Assembly (NCBI GenBank): GCA_002373165.1
Contig: DFJS01000075.1
Location: forward strand, 1 to 26,543
DNA: 26,543 nt
From: Ruminococcus sp. UBA3665
GTDB lineage: Bacteria; Bacillota; Clostridia; Oscillospirales; Ruminococcaceae
Direction of reading: 5' to 3'
Positions 6,449 to 14,941 of this stretch are shown here, in pieces. A program made the translations under genes and the position numbers. Positions within the stretch are counted from its first letter, which is position 1; every line of letters begins with the position of its first letter. The notes beneath the pieces were generated by a model. The model had not been told where the DNA came from. It made no database searches and worked only from the letters and a program-made list of their open reading frames with translations.

Positions 6449-8473
6449 TTATTTTAAGATTCGCAGATACTTGTTGATTTCCGGGTAACTGTACTCATTC
6501 AGACGGTGGTATAGCTGCTCGATGCTTTTATCCGGAAATAAATTGAGGAGCCGTGTCATAAAGAAATCCAGTTTCAGCGTTTTTATCAACTGACTACATG
6601 CTCTTTCTCTGACCGAGAGTGTTTTTTTCTGGTAATAGCCCAGCATGGAAGCACAGGAAAAAACGCCAAGAAACAGACAAGTTTTCTGCAAATCACAGCG
6701 GTTTTTCAGATTATCGTGAATAAAATCTTCGTCATCCTGACCGTGCAGCAGCTCTGTACAGATACGCACGGGAATATAGAGCTCTTCCGTATTGATTTCA
6801 AAACTGTATTTTTGGGGAATACAGAACTGGCAGTACTTTTCTTTCAGACTCAGAAGATGATAACAGTATTTATAATAGAATGCAAGACCCATATACTGTA
6901 ATTTTTCGGCATCACTCGGGACTTCTGTACTCTCCGTTGATTTTATTTCCCGGAAGATATCAATGCCCATTTTATACTCTTTTACTTTTTTGTCATACAC
7001 AGAGGCAGTCATAAAACTTTCCGGATACATGGGACTCCATTCGTCCCGGAATCCTCCGGGAGTCATATTATTTTTGTCCTGTCTGGAATATGCCTGCAAA
7101 ATCCGGCAGGTATATTCGGCATCGGATTCTTCCTGTGATTGCAGAGAAATTTCCGTTTCCTGCAATTTCATTCCTGCTGTTTTCAGTGCTCTTCTGGGAC
7201 TTCCGCCGGCTTTTTTGCCAAGCTGACGGATTTCTTCGTCAACTTCTGCAGCAGCAGCAAGTACCTGTATGCTTTCCTGTTTCATTTTTTCTTCTTTCTG
7301 CCGTCTTTCTTCAATCTGTTTTTTTTCTTCTTCCACCTTTTTTCTTGCTTCTTCCAGTTCTCTGAGCTCTTCCTGACGTTTCAGCTCTTCCTGACGTTTT
7401 TGTTCTTCTTCCTGTTTTCTCTGCTCGGCTTCCTGCCGCTTGCGTTCTTCTTCTTTTCGGCGGGCTTCCTGAATCCGTTCTTCCTGCTGTTTCCGCTGTT
7501 TTTCCTGCCGGTAGTTTTCATGAATCTCTTCCAGTTCCCCGGTCAGGTCATAAGAATAGGTCTCATTGTTCACGAGCCATTCCAGAAAGGCAGAGATATT
7601 CAGATTTTCGCATTCTTCCAGGAAATGCCAGCGTTTTTCCATCTGCTGACAGAATTTTTCAAAGGCATCATCATCACAGCCCGGGTCATAGGATTCCAGA
7701 TATTTCAAAAATCCGTATACTTTTCCATAAGTGTCAGCATTCCGAAGGTTTCTGCTGTCAATGACAATAAAGGCTTCCCACGGCTTTGCAATAGGCTCTT
7801 TTCCGGAATTTTCCGCAAGATACCAAATATATTCGTCACTGCATTCTGACCTGCTGATGCTTTTTTCCGCAGACAGGCCATGAAACGGACTGCTGCTGGG
7901 CAGAACTGCGATCTGTACTTTCGGCTGACTCTTTGCAGGACTGCTGTTGACAGAAAAAGAAATACACTTCTGCAATGCAGCAGGCAGCCCTTGAAGAATC
8001 CATTTGCACAAGCTAAGTCCTGTGCGGACATAATCTGTGATTGTCCCGGCATAGTCTACTTTCAGGTACAAGGTATTTTCGTACACAAGTGCCTGAAAAA
8101 GTTCCCGAAGCAGATAAGCAATCTGCTCGTGCTGAATCCAGCATTCCGGCTGTTTCAGGGAGAGGGAGCCGCTTTGTGTGCGTGTTTCGAATTCTTCTCT
8201 TGTATGAAAAGAAAGTTCCTGCATGACAGAAACAGGGCTTTCAAATTTCTCTTTGTTGATGACAGCACTGAGGTACCCACCATTGCGGACATTATATTTT
8301 TCTGTATAATACCAGATGCTTTTTTCGTCATTGAGTTTCTGGTATCCTGCCATAATACTATTTGTTGCGCTATAGAGCAAGGGAACAACACCTGTGGTCT
8401 CAATGTCTGCCGCATCAGAAAAAATCATGTGTTCCGAACCGGAATCTCCGTATAATAATAAAGATTTTTCCAT
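6449..8473 (-). CDS. GAP1-like GTPase-associated protein with adaptor domain, coiled coil and C-terminal domain
   Basis: A 674-aa cytoplasmic protein. Residues 1-235 resemble the GTPase-associated protein 1 (GAP1) layout, with an opening LLLYGDSGSEH and a middle stretch near 160-192 with the pattern LPxxLQKxISFSxxSS...LP. This is pattern memory, not a search. Residues 252-322 are the domain shared with the next two genes. Residues 320-405 are a Glu/Gln/Lys/Arg coiled coil. Residues 450-674 match the C-terminal part of the 367-aa protein encoded at 3397-4500. AAGGAG lies 7 nt before the start. It is separated from the upstream P-loop GTPase gene by 111 nt containing a perfect 12-bp inverted repeat. 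As an inferred GAP1-type partner it probably contacts that GTPase while its coiled coil and shared domain tie it to the membrane lectin protein. Confidence 0.75.
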   Translation of the reverse strand: MEKSLLLYGDSGSEHMIFSDAADIETTGVVPLLYSATNSIMAGYQKLNDEKSIWYYTEKYNVRNGGYLSAVINKEKFESPVSVMQELSFHTREEFETRTQSGSLSLKQPECWIQHEQIAYLLRELFQALVYENTLYLKVDYAGTITDYVRTGLSLCKWILQGLPAALQKCISFSVNSSPAKSQPKVQIAVLPSSSPFHGLSAEKSISRSECSDEYIWYLAENSGKEPIAKPWEAFIVIDSRNLRNADTYGKVYGFLKYLESYDPGCDDDAFEKFCQQMEKRWHFLEECENLNISAFLEWLVNNETYSYDLTGELEEIHENYRQEKQRKQQEERIQEARRKEEERKRQEAEQRKQEEEQKRQEELKRQEELRELEEARKKVEEEKKQIEERRQKEEKMKQESIQVLAAAAEVDEEIRQLGKKAGGSPRRALKTAGMKLQETEISLQSQEESDAEYTCRILQAYSRQDKNNMTPGGFRDEWSPMYPESFMTASVYDKKVKEYKMGIDIFREIKSTESTEVPSDAEKLQYMGLAFYYKYCYHLLSLKEKYCQFCIPQKYSFEINTEELYIPVRICTELLHGQDDEDFIHDNLKNRCDLQKTCLFLGVFSCASMLGYYQKKTLSVRERACSQLIKTLKLDFFMTRLLNLFPDKSIEQLYHRLNEYSYPEINKYLRILK

Positions 8474-8501
8474 GTAGTCGCTCCTTTCATGTATCAGATT
8501 T

Positions 8502-8536
8502 CTGCAATGCCGGAACAGAATTTCCCGGCATTGCAG
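8502..8536 (-). repeat. Perfect 12-bp intercistronic stem-loop
   Basis: CTGCAATGCCGG (8502-8513) and CCGGCATTGCAG (8525-8536) are exact reverse complements around an 11-nt loop, in the gap between the P-loop GTPase and GAP1-like genes. No T-run follows on either strand, so it is unlikely to be an intrinsic terminator. An RNA processing, stability or expression-ratio role is more plausible. Confidence 0.7.
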
Positions 8537-8584
8537 GGATATAGTAAGATGATTATGCTGTGACGGTATTTTGTGTATCCGCAG

Positions 8585-11074
8585 TTACCATTTTGGGATG
8601 GCATTGAGCCGGGACTTCAGAGCTTCCAGCTCTGTGTTCAGGGTTTCCAGTGCTTCCTGTGCCTTCCGGTCCCTGTTAAGCAGTCTCCCAAGAAAGCCCC
8701 CTGTATTTTCGCATTCTTTCTGTTTCTCCAGGATCTCCTTTTCCTTTGCCTGGATCTGTTCCCGGAGTTCTTCACGCTGTGACTGATGTGGGTCATTGTC
8801 ATGAAAATCTTTCTGATACTGGAATAATTCTTTGCAGCGGACAGCGTTTTCGAGAAGAACCGCTGTATTGCCCACATGTTTTTCATCACACACAAAATCG
8901 CACATGCCGGTACATACCATCAGCCAGTCAATAAACTGCGCCATACCGTACATATCGTCAGTACTGTGCAGATTGAAATAATAATTTTCCAGAATCTGCT
9001 CGATTTCTGCAATTGTCAGCCCGTATTTTTCCTGTACTTCGCTTACGCTTCTGGGTTCGCCGTCCGGCACCTGGCCTTTCAGTTCCTGAACCATGTCATT
9101 GTTCTCATCGGCTTCACAAAGCAAGTGCAGTTCCTGTGGTGACAGGCCGTTGGTTCTGGTGCTCTGCTGAAAGGCACTGAGTTTTTCTTCCGCAGACATT
9201 TTGAATGCCGTATTCAGCGCATAGAACCCGAACGGCGAAATCATGAAAGAAGGAACGGATTCCCACGCCCTGTCTTCCGTCAGGATATTGGAAATGTTGT
9301 TAAGCAGGGACTGTATCATCTGGGAATTGATTCCCTGTACCAGGTCATGTGTGACACGCTGCTGATTCAGGAGCTTTTGCAGGTTGATGACCGGAGCACC
9401 GCTGCTGTTTTTGAGAATCAGGCTGGAATCATCCCGCAGTTCGCTCATAAATGTCTCGATAGTGGTTCTTTTGATGAGGGCATCCTGACGGCTGTGCATC
9501 CAGACAGTTTCTTCATTGACAATTTTAAAATCATCTTCGCCGAACGGCAGTGCATCCGGCTTGGAGAACAGGAAGAACACGGGGATTTTTTTCATATTCA
9601 GCACAATATTCTTGAACTGCTGCACTTTGACTTTGAAGGTTTCCAATTCTCTTCCGTCGGCAGTAGCCATAGAATGTTCGGAATCCTGTGCATTCACAGG
9701 GAAGAGCTGTTCGCTTGCCATAACAACGCACAGCACATCACTGCGGTTCATAATGCGCAGATGCTGCATATTGGCCTTCATGTCAGCGGCGAAGTCAAAG
9801 ACTTTTTTATGTGCGGTAGTATCGATAAAATGTTCTCCCGGCACATCCACAAACGTGTACAGCATTGTTTTTTTCCCGATGGTCAGGCAGACAGTCAGGG
9901 ACGGATAAGTTCCCATATCTGTTTTTTTCACTGCAAGCTTGTGATAGACAATCCGGTTATAGGCATATTCATAAGCAGCATAATTCGGGTCATAGACAGG
10001 CAGCTGGCAGTCTATATACTTGTTGTCATGCAGGAATGTATAAATTGCATTGATAATTGTGGATTTTCCGGAAGCAGGTGTTCCGATGAATGAGATGATT
10101 TTCTGCGGATACATGCCGAAGAACGAAGAAATATGCTTGCCGCAGTGCGGACAGATACGCAGATAGATAGATTCGTTCTGCGGACCGAATGTAAAGCCGG
10201 TCAGATATTTTTTGGTTTTCTCTGTTCCGTGTGTTTCTTCGGCTTCCTCTGCTTTCATTTCATGGAACGACAGCGACTTCCATTTTTTGGGACACTTGTC
10301 GAAATCCAGCCGGAATTCGTCAGCAGTCCGGACAATTTTTTTCAGTTCGTTCATCACCCTGTATTCTTCCTGATAGCTCTGATCAGTCATCAGTGTGCTG
10401 AGTTCTTCGGCAATGTCACGGCAGTTTTCATCACTGAAGCAGGCAAGCAGGTCCATATTGTACCAGTTTTCCTGTCCTTCGTAATTGACAGCCATCAGGT
10501 ACTGTATCATGCGGTACTTATGACTGAGGACTTCCTGAAACTTCCGGAGAATCAGCTGTGCCCAGACGAATTTGCGGCAAGCCTCGCTTTCCGGAGTCCG
10601 GATGTCAATCAGATAGTCCACCAGATCCAGTTTGTCGTATTTGTCAGCGGCGGCCAGGACTTCCAGATATTCTTTGGCGTTCGGATTTGACCGGAGTTTG
10701 TCATAATCCACCTGCACAATTTCGGGTTCCGGTGCAGGCGGCACAGCAGGCAGAGCAGGTATGAGCAGTTCTTCCTGATTTTCTTCCAGATTTCTCTTTC
10801 TCTGGCGACGGGTTCGTTCTCCTTTGGGTGCAGTTTCTTCTTTTATTTTTTCCCCATCGGACGACTTCATATAGGATTCTTCCAGTGCCATGTCAAATTT
10901 TTTTAGAATATTGAAAAAATCCTCTTCTGCCACACGGTTCCAGTTGGGACGGACATGTTCATTCAGCATGACATAAAGTGCATAGGAATTCTGCCCCTGA
11001 TATAAGCCGCCGATGGAAACCCGGAAATGCTCTTTCATGTTTCCGCCGCATTCTGTACAGTAACAATCTTTCAT
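8585..11074 (-). CDS. Large P-loop GTPase with zinc-knuckle cysteines (double-GTPase-like)
   Basis: An 829-aa cytoplasmic protein. A Cys cluster opens it (CYCTECGG, residues 4-11), then comes a charged Pro/Glu linker near 70-120. A second CxxC (CPHCGKH, 308-314) immediately precedes the GTPase domain. The G domain shows a P-loop GTPASGKST (331-339), a G3 motif DVPGE (410-414), a G4-like SKPD (504-507) and a G5-like SPFGF (613-617). Residues 760-829 are a charged helical tail, probably a coiled coil. The DxPGE and SPFG style fits the double-GTPase (DO-GTPase) families of the TRAFAC class that occur with GAP1 and vWA genes; only one complete G domain is visible to me. AAGGAGG lies 6 nt upstream of ATG and overlaps the end of the preceding gene. 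It probably acts as the nucleotide switch of the operon. Confidence 0.8.
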   Translation of the reverse strand: MKDCYCTECGGNMKEHFRVSIGGLYQGQNSYALYVMLNEHVRPNWNRVAEEDFFNILKKFDMALEESYMKSSDGEKIKEETAPKGERTRRQRKRNLEENQEELLIPALPAVPPAPEPEIVQVDYDKLRSNPNAKEYLEVLAAADKYDKLDLVDYLIDIRTPESEACRKFVWAQLILRKFQEVLSHKYRMIQYLMAVNYEGQENWYNMDLLACFSDENCRDIAEELSTLMTDQSYQEEYRVMNELKKIVRTADEFRLDFDKCPKKWKSLSFHEMKAEEAEETHGTEKTKKYLTGFTFGPQNESIYLRICPHCGKHISSFFGMYPQKIISFIGTPASGKSTIINAIYTFLHDNKYIDCQLPVYDPNYAAYEYAYNRIVYHKLAVKKTDMGTYPSLTVCLTIGKKTMLYTFVDVPGEHFIDTTAHKKVFDFAADMKANMQHLRIMNRSDVLCVVMASEQLFPVNAQDSEHSMATADGRELETFKVKVQQFKNIVLNMKKIPVFFLFSKPDALPFGEDDFKIVNEETVWMHSRQDALIKRTTIETFMSELRDDSSLILKNSSGAPVINLQKLLNQQRVTHDLVQGINSQMIQSLLNNISNILTEDRAWESVPSFMISPFGFYALNTAFKMSAEEKLSAFQQSTRTNGLSPQELHLLCEADENNDMVQELKGQVPDGEPRSVSEVQEKYGLTIAEIEQILENYYFNLHSTDDMYGMAQFIDWLMVCTGMCDFVCDEKHVGNTAVLLENAVRCKELFQYQKDFHDNDPHQSQREELREQIQAKEKEILEKQKECENTGGFLGRLLNRDRKAQEALETLNTELEALKSRLNAIPKW

Positions 11075-11085
11075 GATTTTCCTCC

Positions 11086-11676
11086 TTATGAGACAATGCA
11101 GACGATGCCGATTCCGAGATCCTTACACTGGTCGGGATAAAAAATATCTTTGTCCTTGAGATCGCTCTCGTCGATCCGGAACTCGATTCTGCCGTGTTCC
11201 GGTTTTTTCAGCAGAAAATAATGGTCCATATCTTTTTTAATCTGGTCAAAAGAAAAACGGAATGGGTAATTATCCACCAGATAGTATAATCTTCCTTTTT
11301 TGAGTGTCACGGGAGTTTTAATATGCAATTTCATTTCCTGCCCGACTATTTTTTTCTCAATCACGACTTTGTATCTGTCATTGACTGCCCGGTGCGGAAT
11401 ATAGAGCCAGTGCTCCTGACTTTCGCCTCTTTCCTGCACACTCAGCGTAATATGATGCAGACCAGGATGAAAAGGATTGTTATTGGTTTCCAGGGGCATT
11501 ATAATCGTGTGATGCACCAGTCTGACAATCTCTGTATTCATGTTTCCGGTTGTAATATTCTCATCAGAAAGCCGGATGCAGTTCAGGTTATCCCCGAACT
11601 GTTCAAACAGTACCTTCAGTTTCAGCTGAGGCCTGCCGTGCAGATAAGAAATCCAGCTTGCTTTTTCGTTTGGCAT
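11086..11676 (-). CDS. Unknown 196-aa protein encoded between the membrane vWA and GTPase genes
   Basis: A 196-aa protein with no signal peptide, no membrane helix and no motif I recognise. Its alternating hydrophobic and charged pattern, with many short stretches such as KLKVLF, YKVVIEKK and IEFRID, suggests a beta-rich fold. It is rich in His (NPFHPGLHH near residue 68). AAAGGAAG lies about 9 nt before the ATG. The gene is 25 nt after the membrane vWA gene and its end overlaps the ribosome binding site of the GTPase gene, so translation of the two is probably coupled and the products may act together. Function unknown. Confidence 0.75.
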   Translation of the reverse strand: MPNEKASWISYLHGRPQLKLKVLFEQFGDNLNCIRLSDENITTGNMNTEIVRLVHHTIIMPLETNNNPFHPGLHHITLSVQERGESQEHWLYIPHRAVNDRYKVVIEKKIVGQEMKLHIKTPVTLKKGRLYYLVDNYPFRFSFDQIKKDMDHYFLLKKPEHGRIEFRIDESDLKDKDIFYPDQCKDLGIGIVCIVS

Positions 11677-11701
11677 AACTGTATCTTCCTTTCATGCTAT
11701 C

Positions 11702-13117
11702 TCATATCTTGTATTTTCCTTTTTTGGGTTTAGGCGGCGGTGAAGGCGGAAAATCAGTTCCGCCGCCGGGTTCTGTATTCAAAGATACAGGCGGCACTGA
11801 TATTTTTTTCTTCTTCCATGTCCGCAGACAGGCGGCCGCTGTCAGCAGACAGAACAGAAAACGCACGAAACTTTCTGCAATATCCGTATTCTGGAGCAGG
11901 ATTTCTGTCAGAAGGGCTGCCAGAACTGCCGTTACCGCTTTTATCCAGATAATCAAATCCAGGTCATCCGGCACAGCATTGCCGTAGTACAGGAAAGAAA
12001 TGGCAAAGGCTCCCAGAATTATCAGGAACAGCACGCGGAGCACCGCAGAAAGCGCATTCAGCTGACGGCCTGCACGATAGGACAATAAAGTTCTTTCAGA
12101 ACCGGAAATCGTTGCAGACTGCATCATCTGGTACAAATCGGATACGTCTTTGACCTTGATATGCACACCGCCGGTCATATCGGCGATTTTTTGCATGGTT
12201 GCTTCATCACTGCCGTACATGCTGACAGAGCACACTACAATTCCGTCTTTGCGGTACTGTTTCAATACGCTGTCCAGATTGGTATTAAAAAAATTCAGGT
12301 CTGTGGCATAACCGTCAGTCATCAGAATAACTTTCGGATTCCTGCCGCCGATCCAGTTTCTCTTCCGGTTGGAAGAGCGGATATCCTGAAGCACCGTATC
12401 CAGTGCAGTAATCATGGAAGTACCGCCGTTATAAAAGAAGTCCCATTCGTTTTCTTCCTCGGAATGCAGTTTCTGGTGCAGGGGTTCTTCCTGCGATACT
12501 GCATCGCTGAAAGTATAGACCGCATACGGAAAACCATCCTCCATCTGCCCCACAAGCTGCTGCATGGCACTGCTTAATGCACGATCCGGATCTGTGGTAT
12601 TCATAGAACCGGAAACATCCAGCACAAAATAATAAGAAGTCGGCTGTGTGCTGCCGTTTCCGCAAAGTTCGTACAGAAATTCCAGCACAATGCCGCTGAC
12701 CAGAAGTGCCGCCAGAGCCGCTGGGAACATTGTAAACTTTTTCTTTTTCTTTCGGAACCGGGAGAGATCATTCGTACAGAAAGATACAATCAGCACTGGA
12801 AGAAAGATGCAGATCATCAGAACCGTCAGATACAGTGCAATGACCAGCGGATTCCACCAATAGCCAATCAGATTTTCATAAATCTGTTCGCCGAAAATAC
12901 TGCCGATCACACCGCCGGCAGCTGCGGCAGCTGCCTTGGCCGGAGAAAACACCAGCTTCATGGCATCCGGCTGAGAAAATTCAGACCCGAAATCTCCGGA
13001 CGGCTGATTTCCCGGCTCCTTCTTTCCGCCCTGCGGCGAGCCAAACGGATCATCTCCTGCTCCGCCGTCACTGGAAGCACCGAAAATATCAGCATTAAAA
13101 TCATCAAGACCGTTCAT
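11702..13117 (-). CDS. Multi-pass membrane protein with von Willebrand factor A domain
   Basis: A 471-aa protein. The N-terminal 55 residues are Gly/Asp/Pro-rich and disordered-looking, with a DDPFG motif. An Ala/Gly-rich helix follows, then membrane helices near 90-113 and 128-150. A vWA domain (about 160-335) has a complete MIDAS metal site: DVSGS (167-171), Thr233 in GGTSM and Asp268 in MTDG. Three more helices (about 358-378, 388-408, 414-431) precede a basic, Pro-rich tail. Lysine-rich loops after helix 1 and after helix 5 suggest, by the positive-inside rule, that the vWA domain faces outward; this is inference. A GTG at 13126 would add three residues, but AGAGGTG stands 6 nt before ATG 13117, so that start is used. 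vWA domains mediate metal-dependent protein-protein adhesion, so this may be the membrane docking site of the apparatus. Confidence 0.85.
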   Translation of the reverse strand: MNGLDDFNADIFGASSDGGAGDDPFGSPQGGKKEPGNQPSGDFGSEFSQPDAMKLVFSPAKAAAAAAGGVIGSIFGEQIYENLIGYWWNPLVIALYLTVLMICIFLPVLIVSFCTNDLSRFRKKKKKFTMFPAALAALLVSGIVLEFLYELCGNGSTQPTSYYFVLDVSGSMNTTDPDRALSSAMQQLVGQMEDGFPYAVYTFSDAVSQEEPLHQKLHSEEENEWDFFYNGGTSMITALDTVLQDIRSSNRKRNWIGGRNPKVILMTDGYATDLNFFNTNLDSVLKQYRKDGIVVCSVSMYGSDEATMQKIADMTGGVHIKVKDVSDLYQMMQSATISGSERTLLSYRAGRQLNALSAVLRVLFLIILGAFAISFLYYGNAVPDDLDLIIWIKAVTAVLAALLTEILLQNTDIAESFVRFLFCLLTAAACLRTWKKKKISVPPVSLNTEPGGGTDFPPSPPPKPKKGKYKI

Positions 13118-13123
13118 TTGCCT

Positions 13124-13130
13124 CACCTCT
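13124..13130 (-). promoter_or_regulatory. Shine-Dalgarno that fixes the ATG start of the membrane vWA gene
   Basis: AGAGGTG on the minus strand lies 6 nt upstream of ATG 13115-13117. An in-frame GTG at 13124-13126 is part of this site, which argues against using it as the start. Confidence 0.6.
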
Positions 13131-13141
13131 TATCTGTAGTA

Positions 13142-14851
13142 TTATTTACGCATTGCGTTCAGAGAATCCAGCTTGACCCAGAACAGATTATAAGTTCTGT
13201 TCTGGGTCTGATTCGTCAGAAACTGCGGAACCAGATTATGTCTGCTTGTTTCATCGACCAGATTCATTGTCGGGTTTGAGGGAAAAGCCCCTTCGGCATT
13301 CTGGCAGTCTTCCTGAAATGCCTGTGCTGCTTCGGGAGAAGTCTGAAAATCCTGAAGCTGCCGGATCAGCTGTTCGTAAATGCTGGAAGCATCAGACATG
13401 TGCAATTTCAGATTTTTCTGCAAAAATGTTTCAAACAGTTTGGTTGTGATAGAAAAAGTAACACCGGTCTTCCATGTTTTAATCTGGGTATCTATTTCCC
13501 CTTTGACAACATTCAGGGCATTGTAGATCTGTTCACATTCCTCGGTAATAGTATCCGTATCCAGACTCTCATCATATTTTTTCTCAATTTCCTTCCAGAT
13601 GGGCTGCTGGCTGTCCGCAAAAACGTCCCTGATAATCCGATGTATTTCTTCCTGGATTTTTCTGGAAGTAACTGTATTGCATCTATAGGCATATTTGGTA
13701 TGATAGAAGATCATTTTATAGAATGCCTCCGGGGACATTCTGCGCTGAATATATTCTTTATAGGAAGTTTCCAGTTTTTTGCTGTCCTTGTTCCAGCGTT
13801 CCACTGGTGTCTGGACAATCTCTGTCCTGACACTGTTTTCCGCGGCATTTTTTCCGCCCGGCAGAAGACGTAATAATTTTTTCAGAAAACCGCTCTGTTC
13901 CTCCGGGTCAGCCGGAACATGGATGACTTCTTCTTTTACAGGGGGCGTTTTCTCTTTCCATTCGTCCTCGTTGGAGGGCATCGGCACATAGCAGCAGCAT
14001 TCCTCAAAATAGGTATTGAAACTTTCCAGCTCCATTTCCCGGAGGAACTGTTTTCTGACATTGTCGGCCATTTCTCTGTCGAACTCGTCACAATATACCT
14101 GTTCGCTGTCGATGAACATACTCTCTATGCAGTTGCGTATTGCATGGAACAGAATCATCTCCGGCGTGTAGGTTTCCTGTACTGTGTAGAATGTCCAGGG
14201 ATAATCATCCGGCTGGAACCTGATGTAATCCTTTTCTGTGGCGTTGAGAATAATTCTGCCGTTGAATTTCTGCTCTCCTTGATTGAAAACCTGCAGATAG
14301 AAAATCTGTCCTGCAAGAATAGAAAGGAAACTTTCGTTCAGATTACGCAGACACATATAGAGCACATCGCAGTTAGGAAAATACTTCTGTTCTTTAAACA
14401 TTTCGTGAAAAATTCCGGCTACAGCGGAAGCATTCTGAAAGCACACCCCGTTTCGGATATCCTCAAATGTAAAGACAAAGAAAATATTCAGCTTCAGGCA
14501 CTGGAACGCCATTCTGCCGCCAATTTCCTCATTTTCGATATTTTTATGCAGTTTTTTCAGAAGCACTGTCAGCAGCTCTGTTTCAGAAGTCAGACAAATC
14601 AGATTAAAGCAACGGAAACCGCTGCTTAAATCCAGGCATTCTTCTACAATATCTTCGGAGTTCTGAATGTGCAGTACAGAAACGGCCCCCATGCCTTCAC
14701 AGCGTTTCTGAAGGGAAGTATATACAGGCTGTAGCTTTTTCCCGTTTTGATCCAGAATCAGATAGCTGTACTCCGTGTCAGCATTGGTTTGTTCGTGCAG
14801 GGTATTCCGGATAAATTCCTGTGCCTGATTCAACAAATTACTGAAATTCAT
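13142..14851 (-). CDS. Unknown 569-aa cytoplasmic protein following the tubulin-like gene
   Basis: A 569-aa protein with no signal peptide and no convincing membrane helix. The first 260 residues mix alpha and beta segments (YSYLILDQNGKK, CFNLICLTSE, LKLNIFFVFTFED), and one short hydrophobic stretch near 185-195 is probably buried. The middle (about 290-330) is a Pro/Glu/Lys linker with a Lys/Leu-rich LKKLLRLLPGGK. The last 200 residues look helical. I do not recognise any family. AAGGA lies 6 nt before the start. It is separated from the tubulin-like gene by 90 nt that hold a stem-loop, and from the membrane vWA gene by 24 nt. The position suggests it is a dedicated partner of the tubulin-like protein or of the membrane vWA protein. 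Confidence 0.75.
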   Translation of the reverse strand: MNFSNLLNQAQEFIRNTLHEQTNADTEYSYLILDQNGKKLQPVYTSLQKRCEGMGAVSVLHIQNSEDIVEECLDLSSGFRCFNLICLTSETELLTVLLKKLHKNIENEEIGGRMAFQCLKLNIFFVFTFEDIRNGVCFQNASAVAGIFHEMFKEQKYFPNCDVLYMCLRNLNESFLSILAGQIFYLQVFNQGEQKFNGRIILNATEKDYIRFQPDDYPWTFYTVQETYTPEMILFHAIRNCIESMFIDSEQVYCDEFDREMADNVRKQFLREMELESFNTYFEECCCYVPMPSNEDEWKEKTPPVKEEVIHVPADPEEQSGFLKKLLRLLPGGKNAAENSVRTEIVQTPVERWNKDSKKLETSYKEYIQRRMSPEAFYKMIFYHTKYAYRCNTVTSRKIQEEIHRIIRDVFADSQQPIWKEIEKKYDESLDTDTITEECEQIYNALNVVKGEIDTQIKTWKTGVTFSITTKLFETFLQKNLKLHMSDASSIYEQLIRQLQDFQTSPEAAQAFQEDCQNAEGAFPSNPTMNLVDETSRHNLVPQFLTNQTQNRTYNLFWVKLDSLNAMRK

Positions 14852-14880
14852 GTTCGTTCCTTTCTTTCCGGAGAGCAGGC

Positions 14881-14908
14881 CTGTGCCGCTGCTTGCGCAG
14901 CCGCACAG
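14881..14908 (-). repeat. Intercistronic stem-loop with GCAA tetraloop
   Basis: On the minus strand CTGTGC, a G-G mismatch and GCTGC pair with GCAGC and GCACAG around a GCAA loop: eleven pairs with one mismatch and a GNRA tetraloop. It lies between the tubulin-like and 569-aa genes. No T-run follows, so an RNA processing or stability element fits better than a terminator. Confidence 0.6.
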
Positions 14909-14941
14909 ACTGTCTGCGGATAGGATTTCAAAAAAGTGGTT

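Noticed and set aside
8502..8536. Inverted repeat read as an intrinsic terminator
   Set aside because: The stem is strong, but no run of T follows on either strand, and the next gene has its own good ribosome binding site on the same strand.
13124..13126. GTG as the start of the membrane vWA gene
   Set aside because: This GTG forms part of the Shine-Dalgarno for the ATG at 13117, and no site precedes it.
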